Below are positions 52,027 to 60,507 of a stretch of 64,000 bases of DNA, one piece after another; within the stretch, counting starts at the first letter, position 1, and every line of letters starts with the position of its first letter. Origin of the DNA: Streptomyces parvus (GTDB lineage: Bacteria > Actinomycetota > Actinomycetes > Streptomycetales > Streptomycetaceae); contig NZ_CP135079.1 in assembly GCF_032121415.1 (NCBI RefSeq), positions 4,464,001 through 4,528,000 on the forward strand. The letters run 5' to 3'. The notes beneath the pieces are model-generated. The model worked only from the letters and a program-made list of their open reading frames with translations, searched no databases and had not been told where the DNA came from. The position numbers and the translations under genes are program-made.

Positions 52027-54255
52027 ATGGGTCGAGCGGATGCGCGACGAGCCCAGGCGCAGGAGTCGCGCCGGGCCGTGAAGAGCGGCGGCATACGCAG
52101 ACTCTTCACGTGGAAGAAGCTGCTGGGCACGGTCTTCGGGATCGTCCTGCTGGGCATGGGCGCCTTCGGCGCGCTCTACCTGTACGTCGACGTCCCCGCC
52201 GCCAACGCCATGGCCGAGCGGCAGAGCAACGTCTACCAGTACAGCGACGGCACGGTCCTCGCCCGGACCGGCAAGGGCGTCAACCGCCAGATCGTCGATC
52301 TGGACGAGGTGCCGAAGAAGGTCCAGCACGCCTTCGTCGCCGCCGAGAACAAGACCTTCTACAAGGACCAGGGCGTCGACCTGAAGGGCACCACCCGAGG
52401 TCTCTTCAACACGGTCAGCGGCAAGGGCAAGCAGGGCGGCTCGACCATCACCCAGCAGTACGTGAAGAACTACTACCTGACGCAGGACCCCACCGTGAGC
52501 CGCAAGCTCAAGGAACTGGTGATCTCCCTCAAGATCGACCAGCAGATGTCCAAGGACCAGATCCTCGCCGGGTACATCAACACCGCCTACTACGGACGCG
52601 GCGCCAGCGGTGTCCAGGCCGCCGCCCAGGCCTACTACGGGGTCGACGCCGAGGACCTGAACGTCTCCCAGGGCGCCTACCTCGCCTCCCTCCTCCAGGC
52701 CCCCAGCCAGTACGACTGGGCGACCGCCACTCCCACCGGCAAGAAGCTGGTCAAGGAGCGCTGGGCCTACACCCTGCGCAACATGGTCGAGATGGGCTGG
52801 CTCACCGAGTCCGAGAAGGCGGAGCTGAAGTTCGCCGTCCCGCAGAAGCCGAAGCCGGCCGCGGGCATGGAGGGCCAGACCGGCTATCTCGTCGAGGCGG
52901 CCAACAAGGAGCTGGAGAAGCAGGGCGTCTCGGCCGAGGACCGCGAGGCGGGCGGCTGGACCTTCACCCTCACCGTCGACAAGAAGCGCCAGCAGGCGCT
53001 GGAGAAGGCGGTCGACGACCAACTGGAGTCCAAGCTGGACCGCGAGGGCAGCAAGGTCGACGCGACTGTCCAGGCCGGCGCCACCTCCGTCGACCCCAAG
53101 ACCGGCAAGGTCGTCGCGCTGTACGGCGGCGAGGACTACATCAAGCACTACATCAGCAACGCCACCCGCCAGGACTACCAGCCCGCCTCCACCTTCAAGC
53201 CCCTGGTGCTCGCCTCCGCCCTGGAGAACGAGTCGACGACCCAGGACGGCAGTCTGATCGGGCTCAACACCATCTACGACGGCACCAGCAAGCGGCCCGT
53301 CGTCGGCAGCGACACCCCGTTCAACCCGCAGAACGAGGACGACCGCAGCTACGGGCCGATCTCCGTCCAGAAGGCGATGAACAGCTCGGTCAACTCCGTC
53401 TTCGCGCAGATGATCGTCGACGTGACGCCCGCCGCCGCCAAGGAGACGGCGCTCGACCTCGGCGTACCGGACAAGAACTTCCCCGAACGCCCCGCGGTCT
53501 CGCTCGGCACCATGAACGCCTCGACCTGGGACATGGCCGGGGCGTACGCCACGCTCGACAACCACGGCCGGAAGGTCACCCCGCACATCCTCCAGTCCGC
53601 CGAACACCGCGACCGCACGGTCACCCCCGAGAAGCCCAAGCGGGAGCAGGCCATCAGCCGCGCCTCCGCCGACACGGTGACCAAGGCGCTCACCGGGGTC
53701 GTCGACGCCGGATCCGGCAGCGCGGCCAACACCCCCGCCTACGACGCGGCGGGCAAGACCGGCACCTCCGAGGACAACAAGTCCGCCTGGTTCGCCGGGT
53801 ACACCCCGGAACTGACCACGGTCGTCGCCCTCTTCGGCGAGGGCGACGGCGGCCGCAAGCAGGTCTCCCTGACGGGTACGGCCAACTCCGGCCGCGCCAA
53901 CGGCGGCGGCTTCCCGGCGCGGATCTGGGCCGACTACACCCTCGGCGCCCTCGACGGCGGGTCCGGCAAGACGTTCGACCTCCAGGACGTGGAGCGCGGT
54001 GAGGTCCCCGCCCCGCCGACCCCGTCGGACACGCCCTCCGAAGAGCCCACCGAGCCGGAGGAGCCGACCCCGTCGGACAAGCCCTCCGAGACGCCGAGCG
54101 AGACGCCCAGCGAGACCCCGACGACGCCCGCGCCGCCGACCACCAGCCCGCCGGCCACCGCGCCCCCCACCAGCCCGGAGATTCCGCCGCTGCCCGGGGA
54201 CGACGACGGCCAGCCGGGCGAGCGGCCCGGCGGCAACGGAGCGGCCCCGCAGTGA
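52027..54255 (+). CDS. Bifunctional class A penicillin-binding protein
   Basis: 742 residues from ATG 52027. One membrane anchor (about 32-55), a GT51 glycosyltransferase domain (about 70-270) and a transpeptidase domain (about 320-650) with STFK (Ser388), SVN (Ser454-Asn456) and KTGT (Lys577). In the first GT51 motif, normally EDxxFxxHxG, the sequence is ENKTFYKDQG: catalytic Glu107 is kept, the Asp is Asn108, and the His is Asp. GGSTITQQYVKNYYL is intact. The C-terminal 70 residues are a Pro/Ser/Thr/Glu repeat, probably a wall-spanning or phosphorylatable tail. Confidence 0.93.
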   Translation: MGRADARRAQAQESRRAVKSGGIRRLFTWKKLLGTVFGIVLLGMGAFGALYLYVDVPAANAMAERQSNVYQYSDGTVLARTGKGVNRQIVDLDEVPKKVQHAFVAAENKTFYKDQGVDLKGTTRGLFNTVSGKGKQGGSTITQQYVKNYYLTQDPTVSRKLKELVISLKIDQQMSKDQILAGYINTAYYGRGASGVQAAAQAYYGVDAEDLNVSQGAYLASLLQAPSQYDWATATPTGKKLVKERWAYTLRNMVEMGWLTESEKAELKFAVPQKPKPAAGMEGQTGYLVEAANKELEKQGVSAEDREAGGWTFTLTVDKKRQQALEKAVDDQLESKLDREGSKVDATVQAGATSVDPKTGKVVALYGGEDYIKHYISNATRQDYQPASTFKPLVLASALENESTTQDGSLIGLNTIYDGTSKRPVVGSDTPFNPQNEDDRSYGPISVQKAMNSSVNSVFAQMIVDVTPAAAKETALDLGVPDKNFPERPAVSLGTMNASTWDMAGAYATLDNHGRKVTPHILQSAEHRDRTVTPEKPKREQAISRASADTVTKALTGVVDAGSGSAANTPAYDAAGKTGTSEDNKSAWFAGYTPELTTVVALFGEGDGGRKQVSLTGTANSGRANGGGFPARIWADYTLGALDGGSGKTFDLQDVERGEVPAPPTPSDTPSEEPTEPEEPTPSDKPSETPSETPSETPTTPAPPTTSPPATAPPTSPEIPPLPGDDDGQPGERPGGNGAAPQ

Positions 54256-54258
54256 CAG

Positions 54259-54303
54259 GCATGAGGGAGGGGGCGGGCCGACGGCCCGCCCCCTCCCTCA
54301 TGC
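54259..54303. terminator. Strong bidirectional terminator
   Basis: A perfect 21 bp stem (54259-54279 with 54283-54303) with a 3 nt loop, the longest in the window, between convergent PBP and SpoIIE-type genes. Confidence 0.8.
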
Positions 54304-54318
54304 CCTTCAAGCCGCTCG

Positions 54319-56226
54319 CTACTGCGCCCGGGCCGCCATCTCGAACCAGACGACCTTGCCGGTCGAGAGCCGGGTCGCTCCCCACCGCCGGGCCAGCCGG
54401 TTGACCAGGAACAGCCCGCGGCCGCCTTCGTCCGTCTCGCGCGCCCGGCGCTGCCGGGGCAGTTGCGGGGAATCGTCCCCGACCTCGCAGCGCAGCACAT
54501 CGGTCCGCAGCAGCCGCAGCGTCACCGGCCGCTCCGCATAGCGCACCGCGTTGGTGACGACCTCGCTGACCAGCAGCTCCACCTCGTCGGCCAGGTCGTC
54601 CAGACCCCAGCGGCTCAGCGCCCGCCGGGCCAGCCTCCGGGCCCGGCCCGGAGCCGCGTCCTCCGGTTCCAGATACCAGTACGCCACATCGCTCGGCGCG
54701 ATCCCGTCGAAGCGGGCCGCGAGGAGCGCGATGTCGTCGTCCCGGTCGCCCGGGCCGAGCATGTCCAGCACGTCGTCGCAGAGCGCCTCCAGCGGCGGCG
54801 AGTGGTCGGGGCCGGTGAGCTGCGCGGTCGCCGCGAGGCGCTCCCGCAGCTGCTCGATGCCCGTCCACACGTCCCGCAGCCGCGACTCCACCAGACCGTC
54901 GGTGTACAGCAGGAGCGTCGCCCCGGCGGGCGCGTCCAGCTCGACGGCCTCGAAGTCGACACCGCCCACCCCGATCGGGGCGCCCGGCGGCACCCGCAGC
55001 ACCTCGGCCCGCCCGCCCAGATGCAGCAGCACGGGCGGCGGGTGCCCGGCGTTGGCGATGGTGATCCGGTGCGCGACCGGGTCGTACACCGCGTACAGGC
55101 AGGTCGCCATCCGGTCGCTGCCGAGCCGCTGCGCCTGCTCGTCCAGGTGGTGCAGCACCTCCTGCGGCGGCAGATCGAGCTGCGCCAGGGTCTGCGCCGT
55201 CGTCCGCAGCTGTCCCATGATCGCCGCCGAGGTCATGGAATGGCCCATCACATCGCCGACGACCAGCGCGACCCGGCTGCCGGGCAGCGGGATCGCGTCG
55301 TACCAGTCGCCGCCGACCCGGGCGGTCTCGGCCGCCGGGAGGTAGCGCGAGGCGAGCCGGACGCCGGTGGGCTGGGGGAGCGAATCGGGCAGCATCGTGC
55401 GCTGCAGCTCGTCGGCGATGTAGGCCTCGCGCCCGTACAGCACGGCCTTGTCGATACCGAGCGCGGTGTGCGTCGCCAACTGCGCCGCGACCAGCAGATC
55501 ACTGGCCTCGAACGGGGTGCGCTCGGTGCCCCGCACGAAGACCGCCGCCCCGATGACCCGCCGCCGGCCGCGCAGCGGGGCGAGGATCGCCCGGTGCCCG
55601 GTGGGGACGGACCGGCCGGGGCCGAGCAGCTCCGGCAGCGCGGCCCGCGCCGCCGCGGAGTCGCCGAACACCGGCCGCACCCCGCGCAGCACCTCGGCCA
55701 GAGCACCGCCCGCCCGCACCTCGCACAGCTCGGCGGCGGGCATCAGGTCGGCCTGCGGGTCCAGGATCAGCGGCCGCAGCCGCTCCGTCTCGGAACCGGC
55801 CGCCTCGGCGCCCTCCTCGTCGCTGACACGCAGCCGGTCGCTGCGCCGCAGCCGCAGGACGAACGGGCTCACCGGGCGCTCGTCGCCCACCGGCAGCGGA
55901 TCGCGGAGATAGACCAGGATCGCGTCGGAGAACGTCGGCACACTGGCCCGGCACAGCCCGAGGACGATCTCGTCCAGGTCTATGCCCCGGGCGATCCGCC
56001 GGGTCGCCGCGCCGACGAACCGCAGCCGGTCGCCCTCGCGGCGGGTGGCCGCCTGCGCGTCGGCGACGGCGGCCGCTCCGGGACCCGGGTTCGGCGCGGC
56101 GGCCGGAGCCGGCACCGCGGCAGCGGCAGCCGCGGCCGCGGCGTCCTGCTGCCGGGGCCGGGTGCGCTCCTGCGGCCGGGCAGCCAGCGGCTGTCGGCCT
56201 TCGTGGGAGGTGGGGTGCTCCGTCAC
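54319..56226 (-). CDS. SpoIIE-type PP2C phosphatase with GAF and anti-sigma-like kinase domains
   Basis: 635 residues from GTG 56226 (a TTG at 56313 would add 29 residues). After a poly-Ala/Pro stretch come a GAF-like sensor (about 60-270), the SpoIIE phosphatase (about 285-490, with VGGDWYDAIPLP, ALVVGDVMGHS, IANAGHPPPVL, LLYTDGLVESR, DDDIALLAARF) and an HATPase_c of the SpoIIAB/RsbW type (about 510-630, DEVELLVSEVVTNAVRYA, DEGGRGLFLVNRLA). Such proteins control sigma-factor partner switching. No anti-anti-sigma gene is adjacent. Confidence 0.9.
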   Translation of the reverse strand: MTEHPTSHEGRQPLAARPQERTRPRQQDAAAAAAAAAVPAPAAAPNPGPGAAAVADAQAATRREGDRLRFVGAATRRIARGIDLDEIVLGLCRASVPTFSDAILVYLRDPLPVGDERPVSPFVLRLRRSDRLRVSDEEGAEAAGSETERLRPLILDPQADLMPAAELCEVRAGGALAEVLRGVRPVFGDSAAARAALPELLGPGRSVPTGHRAILAPLRGRRRVIGAAVFVRGTERTPFEASDLLVAAQLATHTALGIDKAVLYGREAYIADELQRTMLPDSLPQPTGVRLASRYLPAAETARVGGDWYDAIPLPGSRVALVVGDVMGHSMTSAAIMGQLRTTAQTLAQLDLPPQEVLHHLDEQAQRLGSDRMATCLYAVYDPVAHRITIANAGHPPPVLLHLGGRAEVLRVPPGAPIGVGGVDFEAVELDAPAGATLLLYTDGLVESRLRDVWTGIEQLRERLAATAQLTGPDHSPPLEALCDDVLDMLGPGDRDDDIALLAARFDGIAPSDVAYWYLEPEDAAPGRARRLARRALSRWGLDDLADEVELLVSEVVTNAVRYAERPVTLRLLRTDVLRCEVGDDSPQLPRQRRARETDEGGRGLFLVNRLARRWGATRLSTGKVVWFEMAARAQ

Positions 56227-56610
56227 GCGTGGGATTCCGTCCGTCCGGGCCGGTTGTATGAGGCAGTCGCCTCGTGGGGCGTCACTGTGCCCCGGCAAGC
56301 GCGGGAAGAACAACGGCTGTCACCGGATGCCCCCGATGAAGGGGCCGAAACCGAGCGCCTCGGAGATGGCCGACAGGCGACCCCTCCGGCTGCGGACGCG
56401 ACGAGCGGGCAGCGGACGGCGTGCATGTCTCCACCCCCTCGTGGCGGCTCCCGCGACCGAGCGGAACGTCCGGGTCCGTGGCCCGTCGCTCCGCACGACC
56501 GGCGTGATGACTTGTGGTCAGTTCCGGTGTGGTGCCCGCTGGTTGCGGCGATCGGCCCTCCGTACGACCGGACCTGCCGACCAGGCCGCCCGAAGGGTTC
56601 TTCCAGGGTC
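56227..56610. other. 384 bp intergenic region with no evident gene
   Basis: Lies between the SpoIIE-type gene start and the 3' end of the FomD-like gene, both on the minus strand. Reading frames here are not protein-like. It should contain the SpoIIE-type promoter but I could not assign one. Confidence 0.4.
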
Positions 56611-57297
56611 TCACGACGGCATACGGGCCGGGGTGCGGTCCCAGTCATCCGGCAGCGGCGGAACCTGCCACCCCGGATCGGGCCGCCAGTGCTCCCAGCC
56701 GTCCCGGAACGGCGGCCCCCAGGCGGTGATCACCTCGACCGCCGCCAGGCCCGCCTCCCGGACCCGCCGGGCCGTCCCCCGGTCCATCAGGCCGACCTGC
56801 TGAGCCTGCGCGAACTCGTCCTCGTCGAGCCACTTCCAGCTCCGGTCGGGGTTCACGGAGATGTCGAGAAAGTGATCCTCGGAATCCACCCCTCCGGACC
56901 ACCGGGTGCGGGGCTCCTCCAGATTCACGTACCAGTTGCGGAACATCCAGCCGCGGTCCCAGAACAGCCACACCGACCACGGGTCGTCCGGCCGGGCCAG
57001 CTTCAGCACCCCGGAGCCGAACCACGTCGAGCGGGCCGTGGTGCGCGGCGCGGTGTAGCGGGTGGCCAGCGGTTCGGCGTGCACCTGGGTGCCGTTCGCC
57101 AGGACCGGCCGCACGCACTCGGTGCCCGGCGCCATCCAGACGGCGAGCAGCTCGTCGGTGTCCTGCACGACGGTCACCGGACGGCAGATGTGCACGGGCG
57201 GGGCAGCGGCCGTCCGGTGGGCCCGGCCGTTGTCGCGGTAGCGCCAGAGGATCTGGTCCCCCGGCGCCCAGCGTGCGCACTCTCCCGTACCTGTCAT
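56611..57297 (-). CDS. DUF402 / FomD-like protein
   Basis: 228 residues from ATG 57297. DUF402 core: WKWLDEDEF preceded by DHFLDISVNPDRS and VNLEEPRTRWSGGVDSED, giving the acidic metal-binding cluster of the FomD fold, which hydrolyses nucleoside mono/diphosphates. It is 56 bp after fumC on the same strand and may be co-transcribed with it. Confidence 0.82.
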   Translation of the reverse strand: MTGTGECARWAPGDQILWRYRDNGRAHRTAAAPPVHICRPVTVVQDTDELLAVWMAPGTECVRPVLANGTQVHAEPLATRYTAPRTTARSTWFGSGVLKLARPDDPWSVWLFWDRGWMFRNWYVNLEEPRTRWSGGVDSEDHFLDISVNPDRSWKWLDEDEFAQAQQVGLMDRGTARRVREAGLAAVEVITAWGPPFRDGWEHWRPDPGWQVPPLPDDWDRTPARMPS

Positions 57298-57353
57298 GGA
57301 GAGATCTTACGGAGCGCTCCCACCGGCCCGCTGCGACTCAGGTCACCCGGGGC

Positions 57354-58769
57354 TCACGGACGGGTCATCCGCAGTACGTCCAGCGCCTCGTCGAGCTGTT
57401 CCAGCGTCAGGTCGCCGCGGTCCACATACCCCGAGGCCAGGACCGTCTCGCGGATCGTCGTCCCGTCCTTGAGCGACCTCTTGGCGACCTTCGCCGCCTC
57501 CTCGTAGCCGATGTACTTGTTGAGCGGGGTCACCACCGACGGGGACGACTCCGCGTAGGCGCGGGCCCGCTCGACGTCGGCGGTGATGCCGTCGACCGTA
57601 CGGTCCGCGAGCAGCCGGGAGGCGTTGGCCAGCAGCCGCACCGACTCCAGGAGGTTCTTCGCGATGACCGGGAGCATCACGTTCAGCTCGAAGTTGCCCG
57701 CGGCACCCGCCGTGGCCACCGTCGCGTCGTTGCCGGTGACCTGGGCGGCGACCATCAGGACCGCCTCGGGGATCACGGGGTTGACCTTGCCCGGCATGAT
57801 CGACGAGCCCGGCTGGAGGTCGGGCAGCGCGATCTCCGCGAGACCCGTGCGCGGACCCGACGCCATCCACCGCAGATCGTTGGAGATCTTCGTCAGCGAC
57901 ACCGCGATGGTCCGCAGCTGGCCCGAGGTCTCCACCAGCCCGTCCCGCGCGCCCTGCGCCTCGAAGTGGTCGCGGGCCTCGGTCAGCGGCAGCCCCGTGG
58001 CCTCGGCGACCTCCGCGATCACGGCGGCGGAGAAGCCCGGCGGGGTGTTGATGCCGGTGCCCACCGCCGTACCGCCCAGCGGCAGTTCGGCGAGCCGGGG
58101 CAGGGAGGCGCGCAGCCGCTCCACGCCGTAGCGGATCTGCGCGGCGTAGCCGCCGAACTCCTGGCCGAGGGTGACCGGGGTGGCGTCCATCAGATGCGTA
58201 CGGCCGGACTTCACGACATCCGCGAATTCGGCTGATTTCCGCCCCAGGGAATCGGCCAGGTGATCGAGCGCGGGGATCAGATCGGCCGTCACGGCGGCGG
58301 TGGCCGCGATGTGGATGGAGGACGGGAAGACGTCGTTGGACGACTGCGAGGCGTTCACATGGTCGTTGGGGTGGACCTCGCGGCCGAGGCGCTCGGTGGC
58401 CAGGGTGGCGATCACCTCGTTGGTGTTCATGTTCGACGAGGTGCCCGAACCCGTCTGGAACACGTCGACCGGGAAGTGCTCGTCCCAGCGGCCCGCCGCG
58501 ACCTCGGCGGCGGCCTCCTGGATCGCCGCGGCGATGTCCGGATCCACCACCTCCAGCTCGGCGTTGACCTTGGCGGCCGCGCCCTTGATCCGGGCCAGCG
58601 CCTCGATGTGGGCCCGCTCCAGACGCTGCCCGGAGACGGGGAAGTTCTCCACCGCCCGCTGGGTCTGCGCGCGCCACTTGGCGTGCGCGGGGACCCGCAC
58701 CTCGCCCATCGAGTCGTGCTCGATCCGGAACCCGGTACCGCCTGCCGTGTCGCCCGATGCGTCAGTCAT
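57354..58769 (-). CDS. fumC: Fumarate hydratase class II
   Basis: 471 residues from ATG 58769 with AGGAGG upstream. Signature GSSIMPGKVNP, with the other conserved blocks TGSGTSSNMNTNEV and SGRTHLMDATPVTLGQE. It converts fumarate to malate in the TCA cycle without an iron-sulphur cluster. Length and blocks are normal for the family. Confidence 0.96.
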   Translation of the reverse strand: MTDASGDTAGGTGFRIEHDSMGEVRVPAHAKWRAQTQRAVENFPVSGQRLERAHIEALARIKGAAAKVNAELEVVDPDIAAAIQEAAAEVAAGRWDEHFPVDVFQTGSGTSSNMNTNEVIATLATERLGREVHPNDHVNASQSSNDVFPSSIHIAATAAVTADLIPALDHLADSLGRKSAEFADVVKSGRTHLMDATPVTLGQEFGGYAAQIRYGVERLRASLPRLAELPLGGTAVGTGINTPPGFSAAVIAEVAEATGLPLTEARDHFEAQGARDGLVETSGQLRTIAVSLTKISNDLRWMASGPRTGLAEIALPDLQPGSSIMPGKVNPVIPEAVLMVAAQVTGNDATVATAGAAGNFELNVMLPVIAKNLLESVRLLANASRLLADRTVDGITADVERARAYAESSPSVVTPLNKYIGYEEAAKVAKRSLKDGTTIRETVLASGYVDRGDLTLEQLDEALDVLRMTRP

Positions 58770-58874
58770 GTGTTTAAACCTCCTGAAAAAGATGAGCACT
58801 TGTCTTGTTCTATGTATTCCCAAGTCGCCTACCGGCCAGTAAATACCGGGGGTAACCACTTACCGGGAGGCGCA

Positions 58875-60428
58875 ATGACGCGCACCAGCACCAGACTTCG
58901 AGGGCTCCGAAGCCTTCGCCGGCTCCGCTGTACCGTCGCCGCCACCGTCGCCCTCGCGGCTGCCGTCGGCGGTATGGCCGCCGCCGGACCCGCGGGCGCG
59001 ACGGAGTCGGCTACCAGCTCTATCGCATCCACCCCTCTTCCGCCCGCGCTGGAAGCCGTCCGGGCCGCCGAAGCCACCCAGCTGTACGGCAGCCCCGCCG
59101 AGCGGCCGCTCGCCGAACGCAAGACCGGGCTGATCTCGCTCGGCGACAGCGAGATCTCCGGCGAGGGCGTCGGCACCTACGACCCCGGAACCAACGGGCC
59201 GGACAACTGGTGCCACCGCTCCCCGGAAGCCGCCATCCACCGCACGGGCATCGCGGCGGACCTCACGTACAACGTCTCGTGCTCCGGCGCCTATACCGGG
59301 AACATCAAAATCGCCGGAAACAAGCAGTACGCCGACGAACTCGTGCAGAGCGACAGCCTCGCGATCAAGGCCCGCAACACGCGGATCAAGATGATCGTGC
59401 TGGTCGCCGGGGCCAACGACGACCTCCAGTTCGGACCGGTCATGACGGACTGCGTGGTCCGCTACATCAGCCTCCAGGGCCCCTGCGAGCCGAAGTACGC
59501 GGGCGGCTGGCAGGCCCGCGTCGACGCGCTGGTCCCCAAGGTCGAGGCGACGGTCCGCGATCTGCGGACGGTGATGACCGGCGCCGGGTACGCGGACAAC
59601 GACTACAAGCTCGTCCTGATGGGCTACCCGAGCCCGATCGGGCCGGACTTCCGCGACAACCCGAGCTTCCCCGGCAAGCTCGTCTGCGGGGGCCTCGGCT
59701 ACGACTCCGACACCGTCTGGGGCCGCAACACCGCCGTGCCCGCCTTCCAGGCCGGCATGCGCAGGGCCGCCGCCAGCACCGGGGCCTCCTACCTCGACAA
59801 CTCCCGGCTCTTCCACGGCCACGAGGTGTGCAGCGAGGCCCCCTGGGCGCGCGGCCTCTACATCGACCTGAGCAAGCCCGGCCTGCCCGACGAGAACTCG
59901 GTCCGGCAGTCCTTCCACCCCAACGCGGCCGGCCACCGGGCCTTCGCCTCCTGCCTGACCCAGCTGTACGACTCCGGGTTGCGCGAGGCGAGCTGCGCCG
60001 ACCCGGCGAGCACCGGAAACCCGGTCCTGACGGGCAAGGCCTGGGACGACCTGTTCACCCCGCTGAAGAACGAGGCCACCGGCACCTGTGCCGACGTCCC
60101 CGGCTCGGTCACCCGCAACGGCACGGCCATCGGCGGCTGGGACTGCCACGGCGGGCGCAACCAGAACTGGTGGTACGACGCCGGTACGCAGACCCTGCGC
60201 ACCGCGCTCAGCCACGACCGGTGCCTGGACGTGTCCGACGCCGCGTACAAGCCGGGCGCCACGCTCATCGTGTGGAACTGCGCGGGCGCGGCCAACCAGA
60301 AGTTCGTCCGGCAGTCGGGCACGATCCGCCCGGCCGCCGCGACGGGCCTGTGTCTGACGCTGGCAGGGGCCAAGGACCCGCTCAAGCTCCAGGCGTGCGA
60401 CGGCAGCGCGAAGCAGCGCTTCGTGTAG
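58875..60428 (+). CDS. Secreted SGNH/GDSL hydrolase with C-terminal ricin-type lectin domain
   Basis: 517 residues from ATG 58875 with GGGAGG at 58865-58870. An Arg-rich signal peptide ends near AGA (about residue 42). The hydrolase part (about 75-375) has GDSEISGEG (nucleophile Ser in GDSE, replacing GDSL), VAGANDD and the late SFHPNAAGH with the catalytic Asp/His. Residues 390-517 form a ricin B/CBM13 lectin (QNWWYDAGTQTLRT, CLDVSDAAYKPGA, NQKF). It is probably an extracellular esterase acting on a polysaccharide. Divergent from fumC. Confidence 0.88.
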   Translation: MTRTSTRLRGLRSLRRLRCTVAATVALAAAVGGMAAAGPAGATESATSSIASTPLPPALEAVRAAEATQLYGSPAERPLAERKTGLISLGDSEISGEGVGTYDPGTNGPDNWCHRSPEAAIHRTGIAADLTYNVSCSGAYTGNIKIAGNKQYADELVQSDSLAIKARNTRIKMIVLVAGANDDLQFGPVMTDCVVRYISLQGPCEPKYAGGWQARVDALVPKVEATVRDLRTVMTGAGYADNDYKLVLMGYPSPIGPDFRDNPSFPGKLVCGGLGYDSDTVWGRNTAVPAFQAGMRRAAASTGASYLDNSRLFHGHEVCSEAPWARGLYIDLSKPGLPDENSVRQSFHPNAAGHRAFASCLTQLYDSGLREASCADPASTGNPVLTGKAWDDLFTPLKNEATGTCADVPGSVTRNGTAIGGWDCHGGRNQNWWYDAGTQTLRTALSHDRCLDVSDAAYKPGATLIVWNCAGAANQKFVRQSGTIRPAAATGLCLTLAGAKDPLKLQACDGSAKQRFV

Positions 60429-60445
60429 CCACGGCCGGTGAGCGA

Positions 60446-60474
60446 GGGGGCGACCGTGTGAGGCGGCCGCCCCC
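60446..60474. terminator. Hairpin between GDSL hydrolase and NRPS genes
   Basis: A 7 bp GC stem (60446-60452 with 60468-60474), extendable by mismatched pairs, in the 79 bp gap between two convergent genes. Confidence 0.4.
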
Positions 60475-60507
60475 TTCTCATGCCTCCGGGACCCGAGTCC
60501 TCAGGGC

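Noticed and set aside
56223..56648. Minus-strand reading frame of 141 codons between the SpoIIE-type and FomD-like genes.
   Set aside because: Composition is Arg/Pro/Ser-rich and unlike a real protein, it overlaps the end of the FomD-like gene and there is no ribosome site.
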